A stretch of 64,000 nt of DNA from Campylobacter ureolyticus ACS-301-V-Sch3b (lineage in GTDB: Bacteria; Campylobacterota; Campylobacteria; Campylobacterales; Campylobacteraceae): the NCBI RefSeq assembly GCF_000413435.1, contig NZ_KE340327.1, forward strand, positions 354,954-418,953, read 5' to 3'. Shown here piece after piece: positions 43,070 through 51,787 of the stretch. The notes under the pieces were generated by a model. It worked only from the letters and a program-made list of their open reading frames with translations, was not told where the DNA came from and searched no databases. Position 1 is the first letter of the stretch, and each line of letters starts with the position of its first letter. The translations under genes were made by a program, and so were the position numbers.

Positions 43070-43861
43070 TTAGTAATTCATTATTATAAGCTCTTTAGCC
43101 TTTTTATTTATTGAGTTTATATTTAGGCTATAATTAGTTGAAACCTCTTTAATATTAAAGTCTTTGTAAAGCTTTCTTACCACCGGGCAGTCATTATATG
43201 AAAGTATAAATTTAGCCCTTACACCTTTTAAAATAAAAGCTAAGTTCTCATGGCTTTTTAAATCAAACGTCCTTGGCATTTTGTAGTAACTTTCAGTTCC
43301 AACATATGGTGGATCTAAATAAAATAAAGTCTCCTTGCCATCATACTCTTTTATAAAATTTTCATAACTTAAGTTTTCTATCACAGCCATTTTTAAACGC
43401 TTACTATAAATTTCAAAGCTTTTATAGATGTTTTTTGGACTTCTTAAGCTTTTACTCATCGCAAAGTTATCCATCTTAGCTCCAAAGCTAAGGCTTATCA
43501 AATAGTAGTAAAACGCTGCTTTTTGCACATTATTTCTTGGCTTTATAGCTTTATTTTTTATTAACTCAAAAATCTCTCTACTTCTTAGCATATTGTTAAG
43601 CTCTATTTGAAGACTTATGGGTCTTGACTTTATAATTCGGTGCAAGTTTATAAGATCACTATTTATATCATTAATAATTTCTAGCTTTGAAGGAGCCTTT
43701 TGGTAAAATACGCTCAAAGCACCACCAAATACTTCAGCATAGGTTTTATGCTCTGGCATTAGGGCTATTATATCTTTTGCTAACCTTGACTTCCCACCAA
43801 CCCAAGCAAATGGGGCACGACATTTTGCATAAGTTTTACATTTTAGTTTAAAGTTTTTCAT
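43070..43861 (-). CDS. Phage DNA adenine methyltransferase (Dam/D12 class)
   Basis: N6-adenine methyltransferase of the D12 class. SAM motif I is PFAWVGGKSRLAKDI, the acceptor-binding YAEVFGGALSVF and INDINSDLINLHR follow, and the catalytic DPPY is in LFYLDPPYVG. The start at 43861 has AAAGGAAAG directly upstream and gives 263 residues; an upstream start at 43927 would add 22 poorly conserved residues. A DNA-modification gene near the phage end recalls the position of mom in Mu. It probably protects phage DNA or alters host methylation; the recognition sequence is unknown. Confidence 0.88.
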   Translation of the reverse strand: MKNFKLKCKTYAKCRAPFAWVGGKSRLAKDIIALMPEHKTYAEVFGGALSVFYQKAPSKLEIINDINSDLINLHRIIKSRPISLQIELNNMLRSREIFELIKNKAIKPRNNVQKAAFYYYLISLSFGAKMDNFAMSKSLRSPKNIYKSFEIYSKRLKMAVIENLSYENFIKEYDGKETLFYLDPPYVGTESYYKMPRTFDLKSHENLAFILKGVRAKFILSYNDCPVVRKLYKDFNIKEVSTNYSLNINSINKKAKELIIMNY

Positions 43862-43935
43862 AACTTTCCTTTTAAAATGTAATTTTTTTAGCATAAGTTT
43901 TAAATAGTGGTAAAATGCCACTTGCATAAGTTTTA
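43828..43935. repeat. Three direct copies of GCATAAGTTTTA around the dam start
   Basis: The 12-mer GCATAAGTTTTA occurs at 43828, 43891 and 43924. One copy is inside the dam coding start and two are in its upstream region, spaced 63 and 33 bases. They could be operator sites controlling dam or relics of local duplication. Confidence 0.6.
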
Positions 43936-43936
43936 C

Positions 43937-43953
43937 AAGGGGGGTTTCCCCCT
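43937..43953 (-). terminator. GC-rich hairpin at the end of the tail operon
   Basis: GGGGG-AAA-CCCCC lies immediately after the stop of the last tail-operon gene and before dam. It stands out in this AT-rich DNA. A T tract is absent, so it may be a pause or processing site rather than a full intrinsic terminator. Confidence 0.45.
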
Positions 43954-44344
43954 AAAATAACCTTATACTCTCTACCTTAAAATCACTTCTTAATAAAGTA
44001 TAATGCCTAAACTCATCACTCTTAGAAGTCTTTATGAACCTAATTAGTCCGCCATCACTAAATTGGTAATTATGCAGTCTAAACTTAATACTTGCTTCTA
44101 ACTCATAAAGTTTTTTAAGACAAAGTTCTAAATTCTCATCAACACTATCACCCAAATAAATGCTAAAATAAATATCCTCAGCCCACCCATCAAATGTGTC
44201 AAGTTCATTATCATTTGGCACTACTCTTATAAGCGGGAAATCATCTATATTTATACTTCTTTCAAGTCCTATTTTAATGCTTTTTACATCTATATCATTA
44301 AGTAAGGCTACCAAACGCTGCATTATCTCAAATATGCTCATCAC
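43952..44344 (-). CDS. Phage protein of unknown function (130 aa), end of tail operon
   Basis: A 130-residue soluble protein, alpha/beta in pattern (IFEIMQRLVALLNDI, then FPLIRVVPNDNELDTF, then DIYFSIYLGDS). The layout recalls small tail-completion or tail-terminator proteins (an N-terminal helix then beta strands), but the similarity is only structural impression. It is the last gene of the leftward tail operon, sharing one base with its upstream neighbour, and is followed by a GC-rich hairpin. Confidence 0.6.
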   Translation of the reverse strand: MMSIFEIMQRLVALLNDIDVKSIKIGLERSINIDDFPLIRVVPNDNELDTFDGWAEDIYFSIYLGDSVDENLELCLKKLYELEASIKFRLHNYQFSDGGLIRFIKTSKSDEFRHYTLLRSDFKVESIRLF

Positions 44345-44715
44345 TACTCCTTATAATAGGGCACTTTTACCACTTTATCGCCAACTTTTAGCTTTATAAA
44401 GCCACTTGGACTTTGAGGCAAAGTAGTTTCGTTTAAATCACTTGTACTAGCTAGTATCAACTCTCCAAACACATTTAAATTCTTAGTATAAAAATCATTT
44501 TCTTTATTTCCATTTTTAAGGGCGTAGTCTTTTAAGCTTTGGGCTTTTACATAAAGCTTTAATGTCTCATTTAGCTCAGTTTTTAACTGATAATTCTTTA
44601 AATTTGCATCAACTTCATCTTTTGTATAAAGCTTTTTAAAGTTATCATTTATGATGATTCGCCAACTAGTAACTCCAAGTTCCATTGTTTCAAGTCCGTT
44701 TGTAAGTCTTGCCAT
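44344..44715 (-). CDS. Short tail-tip/fibre-like protein (123 aa)
   Basis: A 123-residue protein directly downstream of the tail hub gene. The segment TKDEVDANLKNYQLKTELN is the kind of short repeat found in phage tail fibres and trimeric shafts. The C-terminus has a small beta-rich domain (SGFIKLKVGDKVVKVPYY). Its size suggests a fibre adaptor or a minimal fibre rather than a full receptor-binding protein. The role is inferred from position. Confidence 0.6.
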   Translation of the reverse strand: MARLTNGLETMELGVTSWRIIINDNFKKLYTKDEVDANLKNYQLKTELNETLKLYVKAQSLKDYALKNGNKENDFYTKNLNVFGELILASTSDLNETTLPQSPSGFIKLKVGDKVVKVPYYKE

Positions 44716-44726
44716 TGTTTCTCCTT

Positions 44727-46781
44727 TTAAATAGTTATACTAACTTCTTTACTTAAAAACCCACCCTTATATGCTACTTGCCACAGATAAAAAGTAGTCC
44801 TTGGGCTTGCTTTTACCTCAAATCTCTCACCTTTTGTTTCATATACATTTTCTTTATTGTCTTCAAACCACTTAATTATGATTTTATTTTCATTTAACCC
44901 CTCATCAACCCCTGCTATTAAATTATCAGCATTTCGGTAGTTTGCTCCATGAAGTCTAACGCAGTTTTTCCACTCTAAGATAACTTTTTCACCCTCTCTA
45001 AAAGCTTTTAAATTTGATGGTGGGTATGGATATTTACCACCTTGTGAGTGAGAAAAACTAAGCTTTTTAACTTCACTTTTTACAGCGAAATTTGATACTT
45101 CATAAAAAAGTGTTGTATTTGGTGCAATGAGTGGCAAGGTGATAAGATCATTTGCATCAACTGGTGCAAACCAAACTTTAGCTCCTTTTAAATGTCTTGA
45201 TATCTTTGTTCCACTAAGTCCTCTCATAAGTGTTTTAACTCTCCATTTGCCACCACCTAAACTCTGTCTAAATTGAAAATTTATAAACTCATCATCTATT
45301 AAACAAGTAAATTTAATTCTTTGCCACCCAGCCCTTGTTCCTTTTACAGGCCATAAAGGAGTTATCTCATCTATCTCGAAATTTAGCTCATCACCCATTT
45401 CCTCGCTTATTTCAAAATCCTTACTTAAAACACCTAAGCTCCATGGCTTAATATCCACGCTTTTTCCACTTAAGCCATCTCTTACACTCATCTTTTGTAT
45501 AAAGCCCTTTGGTTTAACCATAAGCGGTAAAACTCCCATCTCATCGCCCATTTCTATGGTGCTTTCAACTGCGCCGAAGTGCTCTAGCTCCTCAATGCTT
45601 AAATCTATTGGCTTGTAAAGATCATCTTGAACACTTGTAATAGTTATGTTTTTTAGCGCAAATACATCCTCACAAGCCTCCACGCTAAGGCTTCCTTCTT
45701 TATCACTTCCTATATTTAGCACTCTTATTGACATATCACTTACACCTAAAGCTTTATTTGAAAAAAGTAAAACATCTCCAACCATCAAGTTTTTAAACTC
45801 ATCACTGCTTACCTCAAATCTTAAATTTGCCAAAGGATAGCTAAGTTTTCTCATAAGTCTGGTTAGGACTTTATTTGCGTTAGTTGCATTTGTTATACTC
45901 ATATACTCAACACTAAAAGCTCTTTCAAAGCCAAGAGTTTGCCTTGTAGCTGAGTTTATGGCACTTACACTTGCCTCACTAAAGCTACCACGCTGGGTAT
46001 ATTTAACCGTAACCCTTGAATATGTCTCATCCCAGGCCTTTCTTTTAAATTTCAAATTTGCCACATTGCTTTCATTTATTAGGAGCAGATCACTTTGTTT
46101 ATAGTTATCTCTTAATAATCTTAAAGTTAGTTTTCCACTACTTGGATTTATGCAAAGTACTCCATCAATTGTTCTTAAAATCTCTTGCACCCACTCTTTA
46201 GCTTCTTGAGGTTTACTCATCACAAAGCTAATGCCAAGACCTTCTTTAACTAGTGCTTTATTGGCATTTATAAAACTACTCTCATCAAGGACGTTTTTAT
46301 CAAGTCCGATTAAATTTACCAACATATACCATAGGGCTGAAGATGGATTAACATCACCATTTATCTCATCATTTATCTCATTATTATTACCCCAATTAGT
46401 TAAAGAAGTTCTTTTTACAACGCACGAGTAATTTGGTGCACTTCTTACATTGTCACCAATAAATCCATTCAATACGAAATAAGCCGTGTTTTTATAGGCT
46501 AAACTCTCTCCTGTTTGATTTGTTAGATACTCATTAGGGAAGTCCTGCGTCCCATCGTAAAAATGAATAGTTGATTTTGAATTACCACTTCCATGAGTTG
46601 GAGCATTTCTACCAGTTACAGCAGCAAAACTTCCACACCCTTTTAAATTGGGCTTTGCACCAATATCTCCATTTAGTCTAAACTCCAAAAGCTCATCAAC
46701 CTTTGTGCATAGGGCATAAGCCAGTCCTAAAAAGTAGGCAAAGCCTATAACTTGAGATGAGCTACCACTACCTTTTCCCAT
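44727..46781 (-). CDS. Phage tail hub / tip attachment protein (Phage-tail_3-like)
   Basis: A 684-residue protein, the largest after the tape measure, at the distal end of the tail module. The middle part (EWVQEILRTIDGVL, GKLTLRLLRDNY, RKAWDETYSRVTVKYTQR) resembles the hub domain of siphovirus tip proteins. The C-terminal part contains an FN3-like beta sandwich (PPSNLKAFREGEKVILEW). It would plug the tail tube and connect to fibres. The family assignment is moderate; the order after the BR0599-type gene supports it. Confidence 0.7.
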   Translation of the reverse strand: MGKGSGSSSQVIGFAYFLGLAYALCTKVDELLEFRLNGDIGAKPNLKGCGSFAAVTGRNAPTHGSGNSKSTIHFYDGTQDFPNEYLTNQTGESLAYKNTAYFVLNGFIGDNVRSAPNYSCVVKRTSLTNWGNNNEINDEINGDVNPSSALWYMLVNLIGLDKNVLDESSFINANKALVKEGLGISFVMSKPQEAKEWVQEILRTIDGVLCINPSSGKLTLRLLRDNYKQSDLLLINESNVANLKFKRKAWDETYSRVTVKYTQRGSFSEASVSAINSATRQTLGFERAFSVEYMSITNATNANKVLTRLMRKLSYPLANLRFEVSSDEFKNLMVGDVLLFSNKALGVSDMSIRVLNIGSDKEGSLSVEACEDVFALKNITITSVQDDLYKPIDLSIEELEHFGAVESTIEMGDEMGVLPLMVKPKGFIQKMSVRDGLSGKSVDIKPWSLGVLSKDFEISEEMGDELNFEIDEITPLWPVKGTRAGWQRIKFTCLIDDEFINFQFRQSLGGGKWRVKTLMRGLSGTKISRHLKGAKVWFAPVDANDLITLPLIAPNTTLFYEVSNFAVKSEVKKLSFSHSQGGKYPYPPSNLKAFREGEKVILEWKNCVRLHGANYRNADNLIAGVDEGLNENKIIIKWFEDNKENVYETKGERFEVKASPRTTFYLWQVAYKGGFLSKEVSITI

Positions 46782-46782
46782 T

Positions 46783-47007
46783 TTAACTCCTTATTTCAGA
46801 ACTTCTTAAATCTCCATACCAGATAACATTTCCTCTTACATGACATGTTCCAAAAACTTCTGGCACAACCCTGCCATTTGAGTTTGTTGGATAGTTAAAA
46901 TCATCAAGCCCAGCTGATGAGGCATTATCCATAGTTGGAGTTGGCATCATAAGATATACTGCAACTAAGGCTACTGCAGCGATTGCTGCAATGATCGCAT
47001 AAAACAT
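46783..47007 (-). CDS. Small phage tail assembly protein with N-terminal helix (74 aa)
   Basis: 74 residues: a hydrophobic alanine-rich N-terminal helix (IIAAIAAVALVAVYLMM), then a conserved-looking DDFNYPTNSNGRVVPEVFGTCHVRGNVIWYGDL. The second part resembles the N-terminus of phage tail-tip proteins, which here is encoded as a separate gene immediately before the hub. It is probably part of the tip complex. It is spaced 1 base from the hub gene. Confidence 0.65.
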   Translation of the reverse strand: MFYAIIAAIAAVALVAVYLMMPTPTMDNASSAGLDDFNYPTNSNGRVVPEVFGTCHVRGNVIWYGDLRSSEIRS

Positions 47008-47016
47008 AATTACTCC

Positions 47017-47763
47017 TTAATATCCATCTGTAATTGGATTTTTACTTGGCACAAACGCAAATCCACCAAAATTTACCCCATTATTAAACTTACTTTTACA
47101 AGTTTTTAAAAGCTTATCACACCCAGCGTAGCAATTTATCACACTTGTAGAGTTTAAATTTGCCAAAGGAAACATTAAATAAATCGTCTCACCTTCACTT
47201 TTTGTGATATAACTTCTTTGGCGATTAAACTCAACATATCCACCACTAAAATAATTAAGTGGCTTTGCTTTGATTAAAGGGGACTTTATACTCATAAAAT
47301 CCTTTGCTATCTCACACTGACTTCCTAGTAAAGTAAGTTTAAATTTATCTTTATTTAACGCACAATTTTTATCAAAGCACTCAAATGAGCAGTTTCTACT
47401 ATAAGTTCTAGTTGGGATTTTTGTTTTCATAAGCCCACCTAAGGTAGCAAGGCGAATAGTTGCTTTTCCATCACTTAAGCTAAACTCACAATCCTTTACC
47501 CGCCCAACAAAAATCTGAGCGCCGTTTTCTTTTAAGATCCTCACATAAACATTTACGCTTGGATTAAAAAATTTAAACAAATTTATAGGATAAATTGAAG
47601 CCTCACAAACAATTGCCGCATCATCGTTTAAACTATCTTTTGAAAGCTCTTTTATATAGATACTAGCTGATTTATAAGTATGATTATTTACTACTATGTC
47701 ATTTAAGTCTGATGTGTAGTAAATAACTTCGTTTTCTAAGATAAACTCGTAAAGCTCATTCAT
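47017..47763 (-). CDS. Phage BR0599-family (DUF2163-like) tail protein
   Basis: A 248-residue protein with the signature cysteine-rich C-terminus of the BR0599 phage family: YAGCDKLLKTCKSKF followed by NNGVNFGGFAFVP. Further cysteines (RNCSFECFDKNCALN) are also typical. The beta-rich N-terminus (YTSDLNDIVVNNHTYKSA) matches DUF2163. These proteins sit between the distal tail and hub proteins in siphoviruses and gene transfer agents. It overlaps its upstream neighbour by 8 bases. Confidence 0.82.
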   Translation of the reverse strand: MNELYEFILENEVIYYTSDLNDIVVNNHTYKSASIYIKELSKDSLNDDAAIVCEASIYPINLFKFFNPSVNVYVRILKENGAQIFVGRVKDCEFSLSDGKATIRLATLGGLMKTKIPTRTYSRNCSFECFDKNCALNKDKFKLTLLGSQCEIAKDFMSIKSPLIKAKPLNYFSGGYVEFNRQRSYITKSEGETIYLMFPLANLNSTSVINCYAGCDKLLKTCKSKFNNGVNFGGFAFVPSKNPITDGY

Positions 47764-48319
47764 AAAATACCTCCTTAAAGTCTAGGTTTGTTCTAAATCC
47801 AACCGCACCACTTTTTATAAACTCTATCTCATCGCGGTTAAATCTAACATTTATAAGCTCTTCAATCAAAGTGTTTTTATCTATCTCAAAAGGTAGGGGG
47901 TCTTTTAAAACTATCTCTTCATAATCTTGGATTTGCTTAATATCTAAAATTTGACTGGCAAATTTCCTATCAAAGATTAAATGCCTTGCTTGGTTATAGA
48001 TCCAAAAAGGTTTGTTTGAGCTAATTGCCTTAAATGAAGTTACACCATTTGGAGCTTTTAAAGAGATAATATCTTTTGTGTGGCTTGGTATGAAAAAACT
48101 TTTAACCCTTGCTTTTTTATCATCAAAAAAGCTCTCAAACTCCCTTAACTCACTTAAATCATGCACATAATAGTTGTGAGTTATGATCCTAGCATTTGGC
48201 GTTATACTCCACTTAGTTTGTCTATTTTTTCCAACTAATGTGTAGTTGTTATTAAGAGTGATTTTAGGCTTGATTAAAGGGGCTTTAAACCAAATGTCTT
48301 TATTTAAATATTTCATCAT
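47756..48319 (-). CDS. Phage tail protein of unknown function (187 aa)
   Basis: A 187-residue beta-rich soluble protein located where siphovirus distal-tail-type proteins are normally found, just before the BR0599-type gene. Recognisable only as phage-like: YVHDLSELREFESFFDDKKAR, then FFIPSHTKDI, then GFRTNLDFKEVFYE. The FFDDKKAR/FFIPSHTKD pattern resembles DUF2460-type minor tail proteins, but not clearly enough to name it. It overlaps both neighbours by 4-8 bases. Confidence 0.6.
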   Translation of the reverse strand: MMKYLNKDIWFKAPLIKPKITLNNNYTLVGKNRQTKWSITPNARIITHNYYVHDLSELREFESFFDDKKARVKSFFIPSHTKDIISLKAPNGVTSFKAISSNKPFWIYNQARHLIFDRKFASQILDIKQIQDYEEIVLKDPLPFEIDKNTLIEELINVRFNRDEIEFIKSGAVGFRTNLDFKEVFYE

Positions 48320-49323
48320 AACAGCTCCATAAACTCTAGCTCATAGCTTTTCACTTCACTTGTTAAAACGCTATAATTTAAACTTTGCCTAGGTGTTGAT
48401 TTAAGTAGTGGGATGATAAAATCTCCTGTGTTTATGTTAACTTGCTTATCGATTATGATTTTATCATCACTTAAATTTAGTATCTTTGCAAACTCGAAAT
48501 CTTTGAAACTCCTCCAAACTACTAAGTATTTATCAAACTCTTTTAAAGTAGTATCACAGCTCAATACATTTAGCATTCCACTTGTTTTGCTAATTGTAGT
48601 GCTATTCCAAAGTGGCACTAAACAATATCTTTGCATTGCAAAGCTTAATATCTCAGCCACGCCACTTTCGATTTCTTTTGAAGTAACACTAAAACTAACT
48701 TTTTTCTTAAAACCATCAGCCAAAGAGTAGCGAACTTCTTTAGCGTTTTGGGAGGTAAATATAGAAGTTTTATAGATCTTGCCTTCAGTGTAGTTATAAG
48801 TTGGTCTGTAGCTAAAAATTACAGCTCTTGTGCCTTTGATTAAGATAGTAATAGCTTGATTTGTAAAGATAAAATTTACTACCCCACCAGCGTCTATATC
48901 ACCAACAGCTCCGGCAATAATGCTAACTTCTCGCCACTCGTTGGGTTTATAAATATCACCTATTTTAGTGCCTTGGACTATAACTCCACTTGATGTTATG
49001 TCTATATTTTCTAAGGTGCTATCTTTGGTATCAGCATTTCTAAGGCGAAGTTTTAAGACCTTATCAGAAGTTATCATCTCAAAATCTAAGCTTCTATCAG
49101 TAGTGGTAAATTCTTTGTTATTTTTATCCTTTTTAACGATATAAGCCCACATTGCTTTATCGTGGTAAAAGGCATGGCTTAAATTTGAAATTTTTGTAAC
49201 TTTATCTCTTTGTTTGGTAGTGGCTTTATGGGTTTTAACTAAATTTGCATTTTTACCACTACTTAAAGTTAAGATTATTGAGTTTGTAAAGATCTTTTGA
49301 TTTCCAGCTAAACCTATCATCAT
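48316..49323 (-). CDS. Phage tail-module protein of unknown function (335 aa)
   Basis: A 335-residue, largely beta-strand protein with no signal or membrane helix. The N-terminal 180 residues contain a lectin- or carbohydrate-module-like stretch (AFYHDKAMWAYIV, GVIVQGTKIGDIYKPNEWREV, GGVVNFIFTNQAI). The C-terminus is related in position to distal tail proteins. The stop overlaps the next gene as ATGA. It may contribute to receptor binding, an inference from fold impression and neighbours. Confidence 0.6.
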   Translation of the reverse strand: MMIGLAGNQKIFTNSIILTLSSGKNANLVKTHKATTKQRDKVTKISNLSHAFYHDKAMWAYIVKKDKNNKEFTTTDRSLDFEMITSDKVLKLRLRNADTKDSTLENIDITSSGVIVQGTKIGDIYKPNEWREVSIIAGAVGDIDAGGVVNFIFTNQAITILIKGTRAVIFSYRPTYNYTEGKIYKTSIFTSQNAKEVRYSLADGFKKKVSFSVTSKEIESGVAEILSFAMQRYCLVPLWNSTTISKTSGMLNVLSCDTTLKEFDKYLVVWRSFKDFEFAKILNLSDDKIIIDKQVNINTGDFIIPLLKSTPRQSLNYSVLTSEVKSYELEFMELL

Positions 49324-50387
49324 AGCTTCACCGCCAAACCAAATTTGTTTCTTTCATCCACTTTTTTATTGCGGTAATATAGATCTCCATGTGGTTCAAA
49401 CACCATAAATTTTTCACTTCCCATATGAAGCTGGGCTTTGTTTTTAAGACCTAAAAAGCCAACTACTCTTATCTTTTCAAGCACTCCAGCATGTGTCCAG
49501 CTTTCTAAATCATTTTTATAGAAAAACTCAGGAGCTATCATTACATTAAGCCCTGTGTTTTTATCTTTTATAACCTTAGCTATCTCATATACACTTAATG
49601 CTGATAGTTTTATATAGTCTTTGTTGTTTATGTAATAAGAGCTTGTTTTTGATTGACTGTTTAAAATAGTTAAAAACCTATTCCACTCTTGTAAATTTGT
49701 CATAATCCTACTTTTTGTAATAAGACTATAAGTATCTCTTGGACTATTTGATTGATTAGTATGCCACTTCCCACCAACTAAAATATTAAACAATGAGTTG
49801 TTATCTTCATATTGAACCAATTCAAATGGTGTATAGTTAGTGCTTATAATACATTTTGCACCTTTACTCATACGGTTATAACTTCCATATGGACCATATC
49901 CAGCAAAACAGTCACTAAAAATAATATGCCCGCCATTAAAATCGTGAAATTTCTTTAAATTTGAGCTAAAAAAAGAGTATGTTGCATTAGGGCGTAACTC
50001 CATATTACAAAAAAGAGTATCACTATCTCCAACTAAGGTATACCCCTGCATATCATAATCAGCATTGTTTTTATAGTTAAAAAATAGTGCTGTTGTTATC
50101 TGCGCGGCTGATTTATAAGCACTATGTTGATTAAGCCTTGAATAGCCTGGTTGATTTTCAAAGTCTTTACTCTCATCAAAGCCAGTTGCTCCTGCAAACA
50201 AAGCAACAAAAGCTCCATTTGCATTTACATAATCAAGCTGAATTTGAAGGTAGTTATTTAGACTATTTTTAAGATAAAGCTCTGTTTTACTCTCTTTATT
50301 TACACTCCAGCCGCATTTTTGCGCAAATGCTGAAAATATAATCAAAAACTCAAATCTATCATAACAAGTTCCACTTTCAACTATCAT
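49320..50387 (-). CDS. Phage tail-module protein, member of a tandem pair (355 aa)
   Basis: A 355-residue soluble protein. Its opening (MIVESGTCYDRFEFLIIFS, then CGWSVN) parallels the opening of the next gene upstream (MYVEGTCTGMFELL, then VGWVLQ), so the two are probably ancient paralogues. The central region is rich in aromatic and asparagine residues, as in receptor-binding phage proteins. The function is unknown. Tight spacing (2 bases upstream, 4-base overlap downstream) fixes it in the late operon. Confidence 0.6.
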   Translation of the reverse strand: MIVESGTCYDRFEFLIIFSAFAQKCGWSVNKESKTELYLKNSLNNYLQIQLDYVNANGAFVALFAGATGFDESKDFENQPGYSRLNQHSAYKSAAQITTALFFNYKNNADYDMQGYTLVGDSDTLFCNMELRPNATYSFFSSNLKKFHDFNGGHIIFSDCFAGYGPYGSYNRMSKGAKCIISTNYTPFELVQYEDNNSLFNILVGGKWHTNQSNSPRDTYSLITKSRIMTNLQEWNRFLTILNSQSKTSSYYINNKDYIKLSALSVYEIAKVIKDKNTGLNVMIAPEFFYKNDLESWTHAGVLEKIRVVGFLGLKNKAQLHMGSEKFMVFEPHGDLYYRNKKVDERNKFGLAVKL

Positions 50388-50389
50388 TT

Positions 50390-51559
50390 TTACTCCTTTT
50401 TTATAGCAAACAAATTATATGCACTATTAATCTTTCCATCCTGGATAACAACATACTCACTATCATTAATGCTAATACAATCTTCATTGTTAATTCTAGT
50501 AGTTGCAGCTATCTTAACTATGCCATCAAGCTCTCCATAAATCCCTCCATTAGAGTTTGCCCCTTGTGTAATATCTCTACTATTTTTCTTATAGTAAAAT
50601 ATAGGAGTGCTAAATAGCTCACCATTTGGATAAGGTGAGATATCAAGGTTTTCTTTATTCCAATTTGTGATGTTTGAGCTTGGATTTACAATTTCTTGAT
50701 TTATTAAAAGCTTTGGATTTTCTAAATTTCCTCTTTCTATACTAGAAAATCTAGCCATTAAATCATAACTTCCACCAATACTTGCAAAGTTTGAACTAAA
50801 ACTCCACTCCCCACCATAAATTCTTAACTTTCCAAAGTATCCGATTTGATAAAGGGGGTCTTTTTGGTATGGGTCATTTTCATTAAAGACTTTAATAGCT
50901 AAAATTATGCGGTTTTTATCAATGTTTAAAAAATATTTTATCTCATTATCAAGCCCTGCAATGTTTGAAGTTAGGCTATTAAGCTGGTCATTAAAACTAA
51001 GTGCATCTGAAAAACTTAAAGCCGTGCTACACATTAAATTTGTATAATCATTTGGAACTAAAAAAGCTTTAAAATTAACGCAAATTTGCTCCATATCGCT
51101 ACTTCCACTACTTTGTAAATAGATCTCTTTTTGAACTATATCATTAGAGTTAATACTTAAGTTTATCTCTGATACATTTTTAGTTGATGAAGTTTTGTAT
51201 CTATTATATTTTTGTAAGCTCTCAAAATTTATACTTTTTGTTAGATTATCTTTGATTAAGATTTCGGTATTGTCTTCAAGCACTCCATATATGCTAACTA
51301 CTCCACCACTTTCAAGCCCTTTTATAACAACTCCTTTAATGCTCTCTTTTCTAGGTAAGTTTATAAAACTCTCAAGCCCTTTTGTAGTTAATAAATCATC
51401 CACTAAATTTGGGTTTGAGTTTATAAAGCTTTCGTTGTTATAAACTTTATTAAAAGGTAAGCTAACCTCTTTTTGAAGCACCCACCCCACACTTATTGCA
51501 GTTTGCTTTATAACTTCAAGTAACTCAAACATTCCAGTGCAAGTTCCTTCTACATACAT
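50390..51559 (-). CDS. Phage tail-module protein, member of a tandem pair (389 aa)
   Basis: The start at 51559 is chosen because AAAAAAGGAG lies 6 bases upstream and the resulting N-terminus (MYVEGTCTGMFELLEVIK) matches that of the downstream paralogue; a further 12 residues are possible from an upstream codon. The protein is beta-rich with a GYFGKLRIYGGEWSFSS segment and many N, S and Y residues. It is the first gene after the tape measure, separated by a structured non-coding spacer. Probably a distal tail or host-recognition component; this rests on position. Confidence 0.62.
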   Translation of the reverse strand: MYVEGTCTGMFELLEVIKQTAISVGWVLQKEVSLPFNKVYNNESFINSNPNLVDDLLTTKGLESFINLPRKESIKGVVIKGLESGGVVSIYGVLEDNTEILIKDNLTKSINFESLQKYNRYKTSSTKNVSEINLSINSNDIVQKEIYLQSSGSSDMEQICVNFKAFLVPNDYTNLMCSTALSFSDALSFNDQLNSLTSNIAGLDNEIKYFLNIDKNRIILAIKVFNENDPYQKDPLYQIGYFGKLRIYGGEWSFSSNFASIGGSYDLMARFSSIERGNLENPKLLINQEIVNPSSNITNWNKENLDISPYPNGELFSTPIFYYKKNSRDITQGANSNGGIYGELDGIVKIAATTRINNEDCISINDSEYVVIQDGKINSAYNLFAIKKE

Positions 51560-51595
51560 CTTTACTCCTTTTTTAAAACTTCTAAACAGCCACAC

Positions 51596-51787
51596 CTTCT
51601 CACAAGTCCTAGCAAATTTACTCGCTCATTATCAGACGATAACTCGCTTCGTAAATTCACTACGACTTGCACGAATACGCCCCAATTTATCCTAAGCTAT
51701 TTTAAAACTCATCAAATATTTAAAGTAAATCCCTTGTGAGCATCAATCGTGGGGGCTGTTTTTTGATGCGAACAAGGGATTTATAAA
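51596..51787 (-). other. Structured non-coding spacer after the tape measure gene
   Basis: A roughly 190-base gap inside the late operon with two long inverted repeats. The first (51603-51621 with 51651-51669) pairs imperfectly around an inner TATC-AGAC-GATA hairpin. The second pairs AAATCCCTTGT at 51727 with ACAAGGGATTT ending at 51782, with an inner CATCAA/TTGATG stem. No reading frame is supported. It could be an attenuator, processing site or small RNA. Confidence 0.55.
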
